NCBI GenBank assembly: GCA_028709985.1 | Contig: JAQUTB010000069.1 | Coordinates: forward strand, 1 to 7,490 | From: Dethiosulfovibrio sp. | Lineage (GTDB): Bacteria; Synergistota; Synergistia; Synergistales; Dethiosulfovibrionaceae | Reading direction: 5' to 3' | Length of the DNA: 7,490 bases | Shown here: positions 6,280-7,490 of the stretch, one piece after another | Position numbering within the stretch: position 1 is the stretch's first letter | How the letters are laid out: every line of letters starts with the position of its first letter | Translations under genes and position numbers: made by a program | Notes under the pieces: generated by a model | Told to the model about the DNA's origin: nothing | The model's database searches: none | Seen by the model: the letters and a program-made list of their open reading frames with translations, nothing else

Positions 6280-6296
6280 TCCGTTAGACGGACTAA

Positions 6297-6331
6297 GGGG
6301 CGACTCTCAAAGCGAGAGCCGCCCTTTTTTT
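6297..6331 (+). terminator. Rho-independent terminator after hndD
   Basis: GGGCG (6298-6302) pairs with CGCCC (6320-6324), and CTCTC (6304-6308) with GAGAG (6314-6318), separated by one A-C mismatch. The loop is AAAGC and seven T follow (6325-6331). It begins 17 bases after the hndD stop. A smaller hairpin, CCGT-TAG-ACGG (6281-6291), lies just before it. The stem and T-run are strong, so most transcripts should end here. Confidence 0.88.
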
Positions 6332-6347
6332 GTTAGTTTGTTAGAAA

Positions 6348-6354
6348 GAGGGGG
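6348..6354 (+). promoter_or_regulatory. Ribosome binding site supporting the TTG start of the sensory hydrogenase gene
   Basis: GAGGGGG ends seven bases before TTG 6362, the same motif and distance used by hndB and hndC. No in-frame ATG stands near, and the ferredoxin motif begins only about 20 codons later, so TTG is the best start. A direct repeat GTTAG-TTT-GTTAG (6332-6344) lies between the terminator and this site, leaving no obvious room for a promoter. Confidence 0.65.
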
Positions 6355-6361
6355 ACTTTTC

Positions 6362-7490
6362 TTGTCTACACAGGTAAAGAAACAAGGAGAGCATTCTGCG
6401 GTCATAGGCATCGACATAAACAAGTGCAACAACTGCCACGCCTGCATAGCGGCCTGCCCCGTAAAGTTCTGCAACGACGGAAGTGAGGACCACGTCTCCA
6501 TAAACCACAAAGCCTGCATAGGCTGTGGGAAGTGCATAGAGGCCTGTCCCCAGGGGGCCAGATACGGAATAGACGACTTCCAGTCCTTTATGGACTCCCT
6601 TGAAAGGGGAGAAAAAGTTTTAGCCATAGTTGCCCCGGCGGTGTTCGCGACATTCGGAGACAACGCGCTTAGGGTCAACGGTTGGTTGAAATCCATCGGG
6701 GTGGACGGAATATTCGACGTCAGTTTCGGGGCGGAGCTGACCGTAAAGAGCTACGTCGATCACGTAAAGAGGGACAGGCCCAGGACCGTCATAACCCAGC
6801 CTTGCCCCGCCATAGTGTCCTTCGTGGAGATATACCATCCCGAGCTGATACCTAACCTAGCTCCGGTGGACAGTCCCATGCTCCACACGATAAAGATGAT
6901 CCACAGGTTCTTTCCCCAGTACAGAGGGCATAAGGTCGCGGCCATATCCCCCTGCTTGGCAAAAAAACACGAGTTCGACTCGACAGGGCTAGGGGATTAC
7001 AACGTAACGTTCAACTCCATAGAGTCGTTTGTGAAAAAAGAAGGACTATCCCTCAGATCGTTTAAAGAGACCCCCTACGACGGCCCCTCGGCGGAGAGGG
7101 CGGTTCTATTTCCGGCCCCCGGCGGTCTGATCCAGACCATGGAGCGAGAAGTTCCAGGGGTCGGGGACAACGCTAGAAAGATAGAGGGCCCCGAGGTGGT
7201 CTACGACTACTTCTCCAGCCTGAGAAGTTCCATAGACTCAGGTGACTCTCCTCTTGTCATAGACTGCCTGAGCTGCACCATGGGATGCAATGGAGGGCCT
7301 GGGACCCCCAGGCTCGACCTTCCAATAGACACGGTGGAGGCGCGGGTACACCGAAGGGCGGAAGAGGCAAAAAAACGGCACGGATCCTGGAGGCTTAGCT
7401 TCAAGAGGTGGAGGTTTAAAAGGCAGATAGACCACCATTGGGAAAGGGGCCTCTACAGGAGAGACTATCGCGATCGATCCCACGACTCGG
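6362..7490 (+). CDS. Sensory-type (HydS-like, group C) [FeFe] hydrogenase-domain protein, 5' part (runs off right edge)
   Basis: From TTG 6362 the frame is open for 376 codons to the window end. A 2[4Fe-4S] ferredoxin comes first (Cys22/25/28/32 and Cys52/55/58/62). An H-domain follows with altered motifs: L1 TQPCPAIVSF (Cys148 ligand; Pro147 replaces the proton-passing Cys of TSCCP), L2 SPCLAKKHE (Cys198) and L3 DCLSCTMGCNGGPGT (Cys305, Cys309). All four H-cluster cysteines remain, but the glutamate relay (TIMEE..E in hndD) is TVKSYVD here. These changes and SPMLHTIKM, YNVTF and PGGL blocks match sensory [FeFe] hydrogenases. The basic segment after L3 ending IDHHWERGLYRRDYRDRS resembles the linker that in relatives precedes a small Fe-S domain (CxxCGxxxC), a PAS domain and a histidine kinase or SpoIIE-type phosphatase; that output part is outside the window. 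It probably senses H2 or redox state and may regulate hndABCD. Confidence 0.85.
   Translation, partial: MSTQVKKQGEHSAVIGIDINKCNNCHACIAACPVKFCNDGSEDHVSINHKACIGCGKCIEACPQGARYGIDDFQSFMDSLERGEKVLAIVAPAVFATFGDNALRVNGWLKSIGVDGIFDVSFGAELTVKSYVDHVKRDRPRTVITQPCPAIVSFVEIYHPELIPNLAPVDSPMLHTIKMIHRFFPQYRGHKVAAISPCLAKKHEFDSTGLGDYNVTFNSIESFVKKEGLSLRSFKETPYDGPSAERAVLFPAPGGLIQTMEREVPGVGDNARKIEGPEVVYDYFSSLRSSIDSGDSPLVIDCLSCTMGCNGGPGTPRLDLPIDTVEARVHRRAEEAKKRHGSWRLSFKRWRFKRQIDHHWERGLYRRDYRDRSHDS

Noticed and set aside
1..7490. CRISPR array, tRNA, rRNA or riboswitch
   Set aside because: No regularly spaced repeats, no cloverleaf or rRNA-like sequence, and no recognised riboswitch core were seen in the non-coding stretches.

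Overview
The window looks like chromosome from a strictly anaerobic fermentative bacterium. It has GC-rich coding sequence, frequent AGG/AGA/ATA codons and very strong GAGGGGG-type ribosome binding sites. The hydrogenase set and nitrogenase-like relics fit an amino-acid-fermenting Synergistota member (Dethiosulfovibrio-like), but this placement is from gene content and codon impression only; clostridial or Deltaproteobacterial origin is not excluded.

Left part (1-1523, minus strand): an AT-rich partial IS200/IS605-type element carrying the first 67 codons of a TnpB-family protein runs off the left edge. Its hairpin-rich end sits inside a nitrogenase-component-1-like gene and cuts it at about base 402. 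Upstream of that, in the same direction, is a second nitrogenase-component-1-like piece that carries only the C-terminal half of the family fold. Together they read as the decayed remains of a tandem NifD/NifK-like pair: the first lost its N-terminal half and the second its C-terminal half.

Middle (1524-1776): a divergent intergenic region with a plausible sigma70-type promoter for the rightward genes, several small inverted repeats, and two short words shared with the IS end about 1.35 kb away.

Right part (1777-6331, plus strand): a compact four-gene operon with the gene order hndA-hndB-hndC-hndD. It encodes a NuoE-like [2Fe-2S] subunit, a small thioredoxin-fold ferredoxin, a NuoF-like flavoprotein with extra ferredoxin domains, and an [FeFe] hydrogenase catalytic subunit with a full N-terminal Fe-S relay. 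This is the tetrameric NAD(P)-linked, probably electron-bifurcating (NADH plus reduced ferredoxin to H2) hydrogenase of the Desulfovibrio fructosovorans Hnd type. A strong intrinsic terminator follows.

Right edge (6362 to end): directly behind the terminator, with its own strong RBS and a TTG start, is the 5' part of a second H-cluster protein. Its altered L1 and L3 motifs match the sensory (HydS-like, group C) [FeFe] hydrogenases. The likely logic is a production/uptake hydrogenase followed by an H2 or redox sensor that may control it; sensor expression seems to depend on read-through of the terminator or on a promoter inside hndD.
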